5,416 bases of DNA, taken from assembly GCA_934654775.1 (NCBI GenBank), contig CAKUGR010000024.1:1-5416 (forward strand), read 5' to 3'. Positions 1 through 5,416 of this stretch are shown here, piece by piece (the stretch's first letter is position 1; each line of letters opens with the position of its first letter). The position numbers and the translations under genes are program-made. Below the pieces are notes generated by a model, which saw nothing but the letters and a program-made list of their open reading frames with translations, was not told the origin of the DNA and ran no database searches. This DNA is from an uncultured Collinsella sp. (lineage in GTDB: Bacteria > Actinomycetota > Coriobacteriia > Coriobacteriales > Coriobacteriaceae).

Positions 1-129
1 CCCCCCCGCCCCGGCCCCGGCAATGTATCACTGGCTGACCAAAGTAAGATATACAGTTTCCAGGTCCGTAACAGCAATAGCCCCATCACATTAAAAAATA
101 TCAGCCCCCGCATATCGAAACGGTCGAGA
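1..129. other. Unassigned left edge, low-complexity start
   Basis: The first ~21 bases are almost only C and G, with a GCCCCG unit occurring twice, and look like an assembly edge. Bases 22-129 are visibly richer in A/T than the rest of the window. No recognisable gene is present. On the minus strand an ATG at 84-86 opens a frame that stays open to the edge (about 28 codons), but it has no Shine-Dalgarno. On the plus strand the frame beginning at base 1 stays open to a TGA at 262-264, so a gene end entering from the left cannot be excluded. I recognise neither peptide and do not call a gene. Confidence 0.4.
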
Positions 130-214
130 GGGCCGCCTCCGGGCGGGTGCCCTTCCTCTGAGAAGTTCGCGAAGCCCACTTCTCAGAGGAAGGGCACCCG
201 CCCGGAGGCGGCCC
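130..214. repeat. Perfect 37-bp inverted repeat, 11-nt loop
   Basis: Arms 130-166 and 178-214 are exact reverse complements over 37 bp and very G+C-rich in their outer half; the loop is 167-177. The structure begins 22 nt past the xfp stop codon, so it would form at the 3' end of the xfp transcript and could end transcription or protect the RNA. It is not a canonical intrinsic terminator. Neither strand has a T-tract next to the stem; the nearest T run for minus-strand transcription is about 30 nt beyond it. The stem is also far longer than usual. A dispersed palindromic repeat, or a two-way transcription barrier between convergent genes, is an alternative. The dyad is certain; the function is inferred. 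Confidence 0.9.
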
Positions 215-236
215 CAGCGCGAGACCGTCCCGGATG

Positions 237-2765
237 CTACTCGTTGTCGCCGGCGGTCATTTGAGTTGCGGAGAGGGCGCCGTCGGCTGCGGTTGCGGCA
301 GCGGCGTCCGGCCAGACCCAATCGGTGAAGGCCGGGTGATCGTAGCCCTCGTCGCAGGCGAACTCAAAGGCCTCGGTGCGGAAAGCCTCCCACTCGTTGA
401 TCTGCTCGGCAAACTTATCGGCGCCGACCATGCGCAGCACGTCGGCAGCCAGGGCCCAGCGGTCCATGTTGTTCAGGCGCAGCATGTCAAACGGCGTGGT
501 CGTGGAGCCCTTCTCCTCGTAGCCGTGGACGCGGAAGGCGTCGTGGCCGGGGCGGTTCCAAATCAGACGGCGGATCGTGCCGGCATAGGCGTGGAATGCG
601 AAGAGGACGGGCTTCTCGCCGCAGCCGAACAGCTCAGCCCAGCGTTCATCGCTGATGGCCTGGTCGTTCTCGCAAACGTTCTGGATCTTGAGCAGGTCGA
701 CCACGTTGACGAACCACACCTTAATGCCTAGCTCGCGCAGCATATCGGTTGCGGCCAGAGCCTCGAGGGTCGGCACGTCACCGCAGGTGGCAACGACGAC
801 GTCGGCCTCGACGAGCGAGTCGGCGGTCGATGCCCACTTCCAGGTCGCGACGCCCTCGGCGAGCTCGGCCTTTGCCTCGTCGACCGTCTGGAAGGTCGGG
901 GCGGGCTGCTTGCCGCAGAAGATGGCGTTGACGCAGTCGGTGGACTGGTAGACGCACTCGGCAACGGCAAGGGCCATGTTGGCGTCGGCCGGATAGTAGG
1001 CATTCACGATGTGCGTGTCGTTGGCCTTGTTGAGCAGCAGGTCGATGAAGCCGGGGTCCTGGTGAGAGAAGCCGTTGTGGTCCTGGCGCCAGACGTGGCT
1101 CGACAGCAGAATGTTGAGGCCGCTGATGGGGGCTCGCCACGGAATCTCACGCTTGGTGGCCTCGAGCCACTTGCAGTGCTGGTTAACCATGGAATCGACC
1201 ACGTGAACGAAGCTCTCGTAGGAGCTCCACACGCCGGAGCGGCCGGTGAGCACGTAAGCCTCGAGGAAGCCCTCGCACTGGTGCTCGGAAAGCTGCTCGA
1301 CGACCTTACCGGAGCCGGCCAGCAGCTCGTCGTTGGCCTCGTCCTCGTAGAAGCCGGCATCCCACTGCTTCTTGGTCACCTTGTAGGCAGCCTGCAGGCG
1401 GTTAGACGCGGTCTCGTCGGGACCGAAGATGCGGAAATCGTCCATGTTCTTGGCCAGGACGTCGGCAGTGTACTCGCCAAAGACGCGGGCGGCCTCGGTG
1501 GAGCCCCAGCCGTGACCCTTACTTGCAACGGGAATCTCGTGAGCGTGGACATCGGGCAGCTCAAGCTCGCGGCGCACCTTACCGCCGTTAGCGTTGGGGT
1601 TGGCGCCAATGCGCAGCTCGCCGGTCGGCATAAAGGCCGTCACCTCGGGGCGCACCTGGCCCTCGGGCGTAAAGAGCTCCTCGGGCTTGTAGGAGCGCAG
1701 CCACTCGCGCAGCACGCGGAAGTGCTCGTGGGTGTCCTTGGCGCTCGCCAGCGGCACCTGGTGCGCACGCCAGGAGTCCTCGGTCTTCTTGCCGTCAATC
1801 TGCTTGGGGCAGGTCCAGCCCTTGGGCGTGCGGAAGACGATCATGGGGTAAGCCGGACGGACCACGGTCTCGCCCGCGGCGGCCTGGGCCTGAGCGGTGG
1901 CCTTGATGTCGCAGATCTCGTCGAAGACCTGCTCAAACAGGGCGGCGAAACGCTCGTGGATGCTCGTATGGCTCTCGTCGTCAAAGCCGGCGACAAAGAA
2001 GTGCGGCTTATAACCCATGCCCTCGAAGAACTTGGTGAGCTCCTCGTCGGACACGCGGGCAAGGATGGTGGGGTTGGCGATCTTGTAGCCGTTGAGGTGC
2101 AGGATCGGCAGAACGATACCGTCGGTTGCCGGGTTCACGAGCTTGTTGGACTGCCAAGAGGTGGCAAGCGGGCCGGTCTCGGACTCGCCGTCGCCCACCA
2201 CGGCCACGGCCAGCAGGCTCGGGTTGTCCATGACGGCGCCGTAGGCGTGGCTGAGCGTGTAGCCGAGCTCGCCGCCCTCGTGAATGGAGCCGGGCGTCTC
2301 GGGCGCAAAGTGGCTCGGAATGCCGCCGGGGTAGGAGAACTGGCGGAAAAACTTCTGCAGGCCGGCCTCGTCATCGGTGATGTCGGGACGGATCTCGCGG
2401 TAGGTGCCGTCGAGCAGCGACTGGGCGGTACCCGCGGGACCACCGTGACCAGGGCCCATCAGGAAGATGGCGTTCTGGTTGTGATCGGCGATGAGGCGAT
2501 TGACGTGGCCGAACAGGAAGTTAATGCCGGGCGTGGTGCCCCAGTGGCCAACCAGGCGGTGCTTAACGTCGGGGCGGCCAAAGTCACGCGTCTCACCGGT
2601 CTTCTCGTCCACAAAGTCGGTACGCATCAGCGGGTTGGAGCGAAGGTAGATCTGGCCGACGGACAGGTAGTTCGAAGCGCGCCAATACAGATCGACACCC
2701 TCGAGCTCGGAAGCGGGCACCTCGTGTCCCAGCTTTTGCCACGGCGTTCCCAGTGTTTTAGCCAT
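237..2765 (-). CDS. xfp: Xfp-type phosphoketolase (X5P/F6P)
   Basis: Cytoplasmic thiamine-diphosphate enzyme of 842 residues. The family cleaves xylulose 5-phosphate, and often fructose 6-phosphate, with phosphate to give acetyl phosphate plus glyceraldehyde 3-phosphate or erythrose 4-phosphate. Acetyl phosphate then feeds acetate and ATP formation. Visible motifs: HWGTTPG (74-80), GPGHGGPA (104-111), the phosphoketolase signature EGGELGY (163-169), and the cofactor motif GDGE (191-194) with its Asn in HLNGYKI (223-229). Further motifs are KGWTCP (315-320), [10 protein letters not shown] (331-340), [10 protein letters not shown] (448-457), whose Glu451 should be the cofactor-activating acid, and [19 protein letters not shown] (555-573). 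N-terminal, central and C-terminal family domains follow in order to about residue 819. An Ala-rich tail of about 23 residues then takes it past the ~825 of bifidobacterial enzymes. The ATG at 2763-2765 is supported by AAGGGA (2774-2779) 8 nt upstream. It lies downstream of a LacI-type regulator on the same strand. Family is certain; dual X5P/F6P specificity is inferred. Confidence 0.97.
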   Translation of the reverse strand: MAKTLGTPWQKLGHEVPASELEGVDLYWRASNYLSVGQIYLRSNPLMRTDFVDEKTGETRDFGRPDVKHRLVGHWGTTPGINFLFGHVNRLIADHNQNAIFLMGPGHGGPAGTAQSLLDGTYREIRPDITDDEAGLQKFFRQFSYPGGIPSHFAPETPGSIHEGGELGYTLSHAYGAVMDNPSLLAVAVVGDGESETGPLATSWQSNKLVNPATDGIVLPILHLNGYKIANPTILARVSDEELTKFFEGMGYKPHFFVAGFDDESHTSIHERFAALFEQVFDEICDIKATAQAQAAAGETVVRPAYPMIVFRTPKGWTCPKQIDGKKTEDSWRAHQVPLASAKDTHEHFRVLREWLRSYKPEELFTPEGQVRPEVTAFMPTGELRIGANPNANGGKVRRELELPDVHAHEIPVASKGHGWGSTEAARVFGEYTADVLAKNMDDFRIFGPDETASNRLQAAYKVTKKQWDAGFYEDEANDELLAGSGKVVEQLSEHQCEGFLEAYVLTGRSGVWSSYESFVHVVDSMVNQHCKWLEATKREIPWRAPISGLNILLSSHVWRQDHNGFSHQDPGFIDLLLNKANDTHIVNAYYPADANMALAVAECVYQSTDCVNAIFCGKQPAPTFQTVDEAKAELAEGVATWKWASTADSLVEADVVVATCGDVPTLEALAATDMLRELGIKVWFVNVVDLLKIQNVCENDQAISDERWAELFGCGEKPVLFAFHAYAGTIRRLIWNRPGHDAFRVHGYEEKGSTTTPFDMLRLNNMDRWALAADVLRMVGADKFAEQINEWEAFRTEAFEFACDEGYDHPAFTDWVWPDAAAATAADGALSATQMTAGDNE

Positions 2766-2823
2766 TGTTTATGTCCCTTCGCTGAGCGGTCGCCCTCCGA
2801 TACGGCAACCTTTCGTTGGGACT

Positions 2824-2852
2824 AGTATATTTGCTAAAACGTTTTATCATGG
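2824..2852 (-). promoter_or_regulatory. Candidate xfp promoter
   Basis: Read on the minus strand, TATACT at 2824-2829 is a good -10 hexamer and would start transcription near 2817, giving a leader of about 50 nt. The -35 position at 17-bp spacing (2847-2852, CCATGA) is poor. The first operator fills the spacer and the second lies immediately upstream, so a bound repressor would block polymerase. The leader can form a weak 7-bp hairpin between 2789 and 2811. Confidence 0.5.
2832..2849. promoter_or_regulatory. LacI-type operator 1 (xfp proximal)
   Basis: TGCTAAAACGTTTTATCA is an 18-bp dyad centred on CG, with a perfect 12-bp core TAAAACGTTTTA (2835-2846) and one mismatched pair outside it. A central CpG in an A/T-flanked palindrome is typical of LacI-family operators, where hinge-helix leucines insert into the minor groove. 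It sits between the predicted -10 and -35 of xfp, a repression position. The regulator encoded at 2970-3998 is the likely ligand. Confidence 0.75.
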
Positions 2853-2870
2853 TGAAAAAACGTTTTATCA
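2853..2870. promoter_or_regulatory. LacI-type operator 2 (xfp distal)
   Basis: TGAAAAAACGTTTTATCA matches operator 1 at 16 of 18 positions and has the same central AAAACGTTTT. Only one base pair breaks its 18-bp symmetry (2856/2867). The centre-to-centre distance to operator 1 is 21 bp, about two helical turns, so two dimers would bind the same face of the DNA. The sequence alone does not rule out binding by a CcpA-like global regulator. Confidence 0.72.
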
Positions 2871-2872
2871 TC

Positions 2873-2897
2873 TTTATCGATCCCATCGATCGGTAAA
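2873..2897. promoter_or_regulatory. Extra operator half-sites upstream of xfp
   Basis: TTTATCG (2873-2879) and CGGTAAA (2891-2897) resemble the TTTATCA/TGNTAAA arms of the two full operators but lack a correct partner. Between them lies ATCGAT-CCC-ATCGAT (2876-2890), itself a dyad. These may be weak auxiliary contacts or remnants of a third operator. Confidence 0.3.
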
Positions 2898-2969
2898 ACG
2901 CGACATTCACCTGCGGCATTATCTGTCACAGGTACTCCATATTCAATCTGCATGAATTGATAAACGTGT

Positions 2970-3998
2970 TTAGTTGTGTTTAGTAAGCTCGAGCACGCTG
3001 CCCTTTACGATGAGCGCAGGCTCCAAAACGACCTCTTCGGCGCGCCTGCCGCCCTTACCGGCAAGGCGCTTGGACATGCAGCCAAAAGCGTGTTCGGCAA
3101 GCACGCCGGGGTCTTGCTCGATCGCGGTCAACGCCGGCTCAAAGAGAACGTCGGCTGCCGAGTTGTCATAGCTTACGACCGAGATATCGCCCGGAATGCT
3201 CTTCCCCATCTCGTGCAGGCGTTTAAGTAGGCCCAGCGCAATGTTATCCGAGCTTGCAAAGACGGCGGTGGCGTCGGTCGCCAGCACCGCCTCCGATGCC
3301 TCGTAGGCGCTCGGAATGTAATACTCGCTCTCAAACTCCAGACGCGCGTCGATGGGCAGGCCCACTTCGCGCAGGGCGCGCTCATAGCCGGCAAGACGCT
3401 TACGACCCGTATTGGAACGGCGCGCGTTAACCAAGCAGGCAATACGGCGGTGGCCCTGTTCGATCAGATAGCGCGTGGCCATATAGCCACCCATCTCGTG
3501 ATCGAACATCACCTTGTCGCACTCAAGTCCCTCAATGGCGCGGTCAACCATCACGGCCGGAATGGGCAGGTGGCTGACTTCCTCGCGCAGAGCGCGGTCG
3601 TCCGAGAACTCGTCGCCCACAACCAGGAACACACCATCGACGCCGCGCGTCACCAACTGACGCAGCAGCTCAAGATCGTCCTCGGCACTTCCACCCGAGC
3701 TGGTAATAAAGAGTGCATAGCCGTCCTCGCGGCAGCGTTTCTCTAGACTGCCTGCGAGCGAGGCAAAAAAGCGGCTCTCGATATTGGGCACGATAAGACC
3801 CAGGGTGCGCGATTCGCGCATGACCAGGCTGCGCGCGATCTGGTTGGGAACATAATGGTTTTGTGCGGCAACTTCCTTGATGCGCTTGCGGTTTTCTTCC
3901 GAGATACGGCAAGGTCGGTTGTTAAGGACAAGCGAGACCGACGAGGGGGAAAGCCCTACCTCCTGGGCAATCTGCTTGAGAGTAACCTTGTTGCCCAT
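2970..3998 (-). CDS. LacI-family transcriptional regulator
   Basis: A 342-residue DNA-binding repressor, normal length for the family. Residues 6-26 (TLKQIAQEVGLSPSSVSLVLN) are the helix-turn-helix. Residues 53-60 (QIARSLVM) are the hinge, with the ARSL leucine that normally inserts into operator DNA. A periplasmic-binding-protein-like sensor domain fills 65-335. It shows typical ligand-pocket positions: D152-R153, the R-x-GYERAL region (201-209), SSDNIALG (249-256) and PALTAIEQD (288-296). No membrane segment or signal peptide is seen. The ATG at 3996-3998 is chosen because the helix-turn-helix starts at once and AAGGAG (4003-4008) lies 4 nt upstream; the upstream in-frame extension has no family similarity. 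It ends 204 nt before xfp on the same strand, with matching LacI-type operators between, so xfp is the probable target. The effector cannot be read from sequence; a sugar or sugar phosphate is likely. No clear terminator follows, so read-through into xfp is possible. Confidence 0.93.
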   Translation of the reverse strand: MGNKVTLKQIAQEVGLSPSSVSLVLNNRPCRISEENRKRIKEVAAQNHYVPNQIARSLVMRESRTLGLIVPNIESRFFASLAGSLEKRCREDGYALFITSSGGSAEDDLELLRQLVTRGVDGVFLVVGDEFSDDRALREEVSHLPIPAVMVDRAIEGLECDKVMFDHEMGGYMATRYLIEQGHRRIACLVNARRSNTGRKRLAGYERALREVGLPIDARLEFESEYYIPSAYEASEAVLATDATAVFASSDNIALGLLKRLHEMGKSIPGDISVVSYDNSAADVLFEPALTAIEQDPGVLAEHAFGCMSKRLAGKGGRRAEEVVLEPALIVKGSVLELTKHN

Positions 3999-4002
3999 CT
4001 CG

Positions 4003-4008
4003 CTCCTT
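4003..4008 (-). promoter_or_regulatory. Ribosome binding site fixing the regulator start
   Basis: AAGGAG on the minus strand lies 4 nt before the ATG at 3998. The spacing is slightly short, but this is the only good Shine-Dalgarno in the area. It favours the 342-residue protein over a 395-residue version starting at 4157. Confidence 0.7.
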
Positions 4009-4033
4009 CCGAGTATTCGCGCAATCTCTTGAA

Positions 4034-4039
4034 AGTATA
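4034..4039 (-). promoter_or_regulatory. Candidate -10 box of the LacI-family gene
   Basis: TATACT on the minus strand, the same hexamer as the candidate xfp -10, would start transcription near 4027, about 28 nt before the start codon. No good -35 hexamer is seen at 16-18 bp spacing, so the promoter may be weak or need an activator. Confidence 0.42.
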
Positions 4040-4060
4040 GCGACCGTCCCTCTACCTCGA

Positions 4061-4101
4061 TGATAAACACTTTACCAATCCGGTAAACGGCACTTTTATC
4101 G
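4061..4101. promoter_or_regulatory. Cluster of operator-like half-sites between lacI and murB
   Basis: Four alternating half-sites occur in 41 bp: TGATAAA (4061-4067), TTTACCA (4071-4077), CGGTAAA (4081-4087) and TTTATCG (4095-4101). The middle pair contains an exact dyad TTTACC-AATCC-GGTAAA (4071-4087). The half-sites share YGRTAAA with the xfp operators but the spacings differ, and no central ACGT is present. Autoregulation of the LacI-family gene, or control by another protein acting on the divergent promoters, are both possible. Confidence 0.4.
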
Positions 4102-4142
4102 CCGCCAGCGCAAGCCGATTGGTGCATTGGGGTCAGGTTACT

Positions 4143-4173
4143 TTGCACCAAATCCATCCGGGTGGGGTATATT
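4143..4173 (+). promoter_or_regulatory. Candidate murB promoter
   Basis: TATATT (4168-4173) is a plausible -10 hexamer, with TTGCAC (4143-4148) as a weak -35 at a long 19-bp spacing. Transcription would start near 4180, about 37 nt before the murB ATG. Confidence 0.38.
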
Positions 4174-4216
4174 GCATTCGATTGATGAAAACGACCACCA
4201 TAAGGCGGATATTCGT

Positions 4217-5179
4217 ATGCACGAGAATGACTTTTTTAACGAGGACCTGCTCTGCGCGCTCGCCGGTGTTGCCGGCGAGGACAACGTGCTCATGAGCGAG
4301 CCCATGCGCGAGCACACCACGTTTAAGATCGGCGGTCCGGCCGATGTCTTCGTTACGCCCGATACCGAGCAGGGCCTCGTCGCCACGCTCGACACCTGCT
4401 ACCGTTGCGATCTGCCGCTCACCGTCGTGGGCAACGGCTCCGACCTGCTCGTCGGTGACAAGGGTATCCGCGGCGTCGTCGTGGTGCTGGGCGAAGGCCT
4501 CTCCAACATCACCGTCGACGGCACGCATGTCACGGCAGCAGCCGGCGCGCTGCTCTCGGATGTCGCGGCCGCGGCAGCCGAGGCCGGCCTTACCGGCATG
4601 GAGCCCATCTCGGGCATCCCCGGCTCGGTCGGCGGCGCCTGTTATATGAACGCCGGTGCCTACGGCGCCTGCATGGCCGATGTTCTGGAGTCCGTGCGTG
4701 TCTATAAGCCCGCCCGCGTGCTCGACGACGGCACGCGCGGCAGCGGCAACATCATTGAGTTCGATGTCGATGAACTCAACCTGGGCTATCGCAAAAGCCG
4801 CATCGCCGACGACGGCTTTATCGTGCTTTCGGCCACCTTCAATCTCGCCCCGGGCAACGCTGCGATGATCAAGGCCGACATGGACGACTACCGCCAACGC
4901 CGCGAGGACAAGCAGCCGCTCGACATGCCAAGCGCCGGCTCCACCTTCAAGCGCCCCGAGGGCTACTTTGCCGGCAAACTCATCATGGACGCCGGCCTGC
5001 GCGGCCACGCCATCGGCGGTGCACAGGTGAGCGAGAAGCACTGCGGCTTCATCGTCAACGCCGACCACGCCACCGCAGCCGACGTCGACGAACTCATCCG
5101 TCACATCCAAGCCAAAGTCAAAGAGCAGTTCGGCGTAGACCTAGAACCCGAAGTCCACCGAGTAGGCGAATTCCTCTAA
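4217..5179 (+). CDS. murB: UDP-N-acetylenolpyruvoylglucosamine reductase MurB
   Basis: Cytoplasmic FAD enzyme that uses NADPH to reduce UDP-GlcNAc-enolpyruvate to UDP-MurNAc, the second committed step of peptidoglycan precursor synthesis. The protein has 320 residues. The FAD-binding domain shows HTTFKIGGPAD (33-43), VVGNGSDLLVGDKGIRG (70-86) and PISGIPGSVGGACYMNAGAYG (130-150). GYRKSR (190-195) supplies the conserved Arg192. AGSTFKRP (240-247) carries Ser242, the expected proton donor, and LEPEV (309-313) carries Glu312, the expected C-terminal catalytic acid. The length and absence of the extra loop domain fit the shorter type II MurB of Gram-positive bacteria. The ATG at 4217 is preceded by AAGGCGG (4202-4208), a moderate Shine-Dalgarno 8 nt away. 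An in-frame TTG at 4127 would add 30 residues without family similarity and is not preferred. It is transcribed divergently from the LacI-family gene and ends in its own terminator, so it appears monocistronic and unrelated to xfp. Confidence 0.96.
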   Translation: MHENDFFNEDLLCALAGVAGEDNVLMSEPMREHTTFKIGGPADVFVTPDTEQGLVATLDTCYRCDLPLTVVGNGSDLLVGDKGIRGVVVVLGEGLSNITVDGTHVTAAAGALLSDVAAAAAEAGLTGMEPISGIPGSVGGACYMNAGAYGACMADVLESVRVYKPARVLDDGTRGSGNIIEFDVDELNLGYRKSRIADDGFIVLSATFNLAPGNAAMIKADMDDYRQRREDKQPLDMPSAGSTFKRPEGYFAGKLIMDAGLRGHAIGGAQVSEKHCGFIVNADHATAADVDELIRHIQAKVKEQFGVDLEPEVHRVGEFL

Positions 5180-5189
5180 ATAGAAGGCC

Positions 5190-5236
5190 CCGAAAGGGAG
5201 AGGCTTCGTAAGGAAGTCCTCTCCCTTTCGGCTTTT
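5190..5236 (+). terminator. Intrinsic terminator after murB
   Basis: A perfect 14-bp stem (5190-5203 with 5218-5231) continues as CTTC/GAAG (5204-5207 with 5213-5216) past one bulged T, leaving a 5-nt GTAAG loop. CTTTT follows directly. It begins 10 nt after the murB stop codon and should separate murB from the downstream gene. Confidence 0.92.
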
Positions 5237-5241
5237 ATAAT
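5236..5241 (+). promoter_or_regulatory. Candidate -10 box of the repeat-bearing gene
   Basis: A consensus TATAAT overlaps the end of the terminator T-tract. The expected -35 position falls inside the terminator stem and shows no good match (GAAGTC at 17 bp). Transcription from it would start near 5248, inside the left arm of the inverted repeat. TACAAT (5288-5293) is another -10 look-alike, but its start would fall within the Shine-Dalgarno. Confidence 0.33.
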
Positions 5242-5244
5242 CCC

Positions 5245-5282
5245 CCACTTATGATTGAATTGGCAGGTAAAATCATAAGTGG
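5245..5282. repeat. 12-bp inverted repeat in the leader
   Basis: CCACTTATGATT (5245-5256) and AATCATAAGTGG (5271-5282) are exact reverse complements separated by 14 nt. The element lies between the murB terminator and the Shine-Dalgarno of the next gene, and no T-tract follows it. It could be an operator for a dimeric regulator or a hairpin in the mRNA leader. The symmetry is certain; the role is not. Confidence 0.8.
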
Positions 5283-5297
5283 AGAATTACAATAGGG

Positions 5298-5304
5298 AAG
5301 GAGG
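5298..5304 (+). promoter_or_regulatory. Strong Shine-Dalgarno of the repeat-bearing gene
   Basis: AAGGAGG, a full match to the anti-Shine-Dalgarno core, lies 8 nt before the ATG at 5313. This is the main evidence that the reading frame entering the tandem repeat is really translated. An in-frame TTG at 5307 is too close to be the start. Confidence 0.8.
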
Positions 5305-5312
5305 GCTTGACT

Positions 5313-5416
5313 ATGGCGAATGGAAATGCAGCGACTTTTCTCGGCTCGGCTCGGCTCGGCTCGGCTCGGCTCGGCTCGGCTCGGCTCGGCTCGGCTCGGC
5401 TCGGCTCGGCTCGGCT
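5313..5416 (+). CDS. 5' fragment of a probable phase-variable gene
   Basis: The reading frame starts MANGNAATF and then enters a CTCGG repeat read as LGSAR over and over until the sequence ends; no stop is reached. Only the nine residues before the repeat are unique, so the product cannot be identified. There is no signal peptide or other domain in view. The start is supported by AAGGAGG 8 nt upstream. It is preceded by the murB terminator and a 12-bp inverted repeat, so it has its own transcription unit. A unit of 5 nt is not a multiple of three, so each gain or loss of one copy shifts everything downstream into another frame, the hallmark of slipped-strand on/off switching. The alternative is a non-functional frame that happens to contain a microsatellite, which the strong ribosome binding site argues against. 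Confidence 0.65.
   Translation, partial: MANGNAATFLGSARLGSARLGSARLGSARLGSAR
5340..5416 (+). repeat. CTCGG pentanucleotide tandem repeat, at least 15.4 copies
   Basis: From 5340 to the last base the sequence has a perfect 5-nt period (77 nt, no interruption). The base at 5339 breaks the pattern, so the left border is exact; the right border lies outside the window. The copy number shown is a minimum. Perfect purity implies recent or ongoing expansion and contraction. Confidence 0.98.

Noticed and set aside
1..86. Short minus-strand frame from ATG at 84-86 running off the edge
   Set aside because: No ribosome binding site and no recognised peptide; it runs into low-complexity sequence at the edge.
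1011..2825. 604-codon open frame on the plus strand, antisense to xfp
   Set aside because: It lies opposite a certain gene, and such long shadows are expected from its G/C-biased third positions. The peptide is rich in Val, Leu, Gly and Ala with no family motif, and no ribosome binding site is apparent.
2909..2933. ACCTG/CAGGT dyad as terminator of the LacI-family gene
   Set aside because: The stem is only 5 bp with a 15-nt loop and no T-tract follows on the minus strand.
3999..4157. 53-residue N-terminal extension of the LacI-family protein
   Set aside because: It precedes the helix-turn-helix, has no family similarity and no Shine-Dalgarno, and would cover the predicted promoter.
4127..4216. 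30-residue N-terminal extension of MurB from TTG
   Set aside because: No Shine-Dalgarno, it overlaps the candidate promoter, and MurB similarity begins after the ATG at 4217.
4133..5110. 325-codon open frame antisense to murB
   Set aside because: A codon-bias shadow of murB; the product has no recognisable motif.
5245..5282. Invertible promoter flanked by inverted repeats
   Set aside because: The spacer is only 14 nt, too short to carry a promoter, and no recombinase gene is in view.
5340..5416. CRISPR array
   Set aside because: It is a pure 5-nt microsatellite without spacers.

Overview
The window is high-G+C bacterial DNA with strong G/C bias at third codon positions. It holds three complete, recognisable genes, one gene fragment running off the right edge, and several regulatory structures. 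The protein families, the codon bias, and a phosphoketolase next to a LacI-type regulator suggest an actinobacterial gut anaerobe. Collinsella or another Coriobacteriia is my best guess; this is inference, because no marker gene is present. Both ends look like assembly edges. The left end is a C/G homopolymer-like stretch, and the right end stops inside a pure 5-nt tandem repeat.

Left to right: (1) 1-236 has no supported gene. It holds an AT-richer unassigned stretch and then a perfect 37-bp inverted repeat (130-214) just past the end of the phosphoketolase gene. (2) 237-2765, minus strand, encodes an 842-residue Xfp-type phosphoketolase, which makes acetyl phosphate from sugar phosphates. 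(3) 2766-2969 is its promoter region, with two near-identical 18-bp LacI-type operators centred 21 bp apart and looser half-sites beyond them. (4) 2970-3998, minus strand, encodes a LacI-family regulator, most likely the protein that reads those operators. (5) 3999-4216 is a divergent promoter region; it contains more copies of the same kind of half-site and a candidate promoter for murB. (6) 4217-5179, plus strand, encodes MurB of peptidoglycan synthesis, followed by a strong intrinsic terminator (5190-5236). (7) 5237-5312 is a short leader with a perfect 12-bp inverted repeat and a strong Shine-Dalgarno. (8) 5313-5416 is the start of a gene whose tenth codon enters an uninterrupted CTCGG repeat.

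The regulator and xfp form one functional unit: a sugar-responsive LacI-type repressor probably switching the phosphoketolase shunt. murB is transcribed divergently and appears to be ordinary housekeeping. The most interesting element is the right-hand gene. A pentanucleotide repeat inside the start of an open reading frame, behind a good ribosome binding site, is the classic layout of a phase-variable (contingency) gene. Its product cannot be identified, because the sequence ends exactly after 77 nt of pure repeat, probably where an assembler could go no further.
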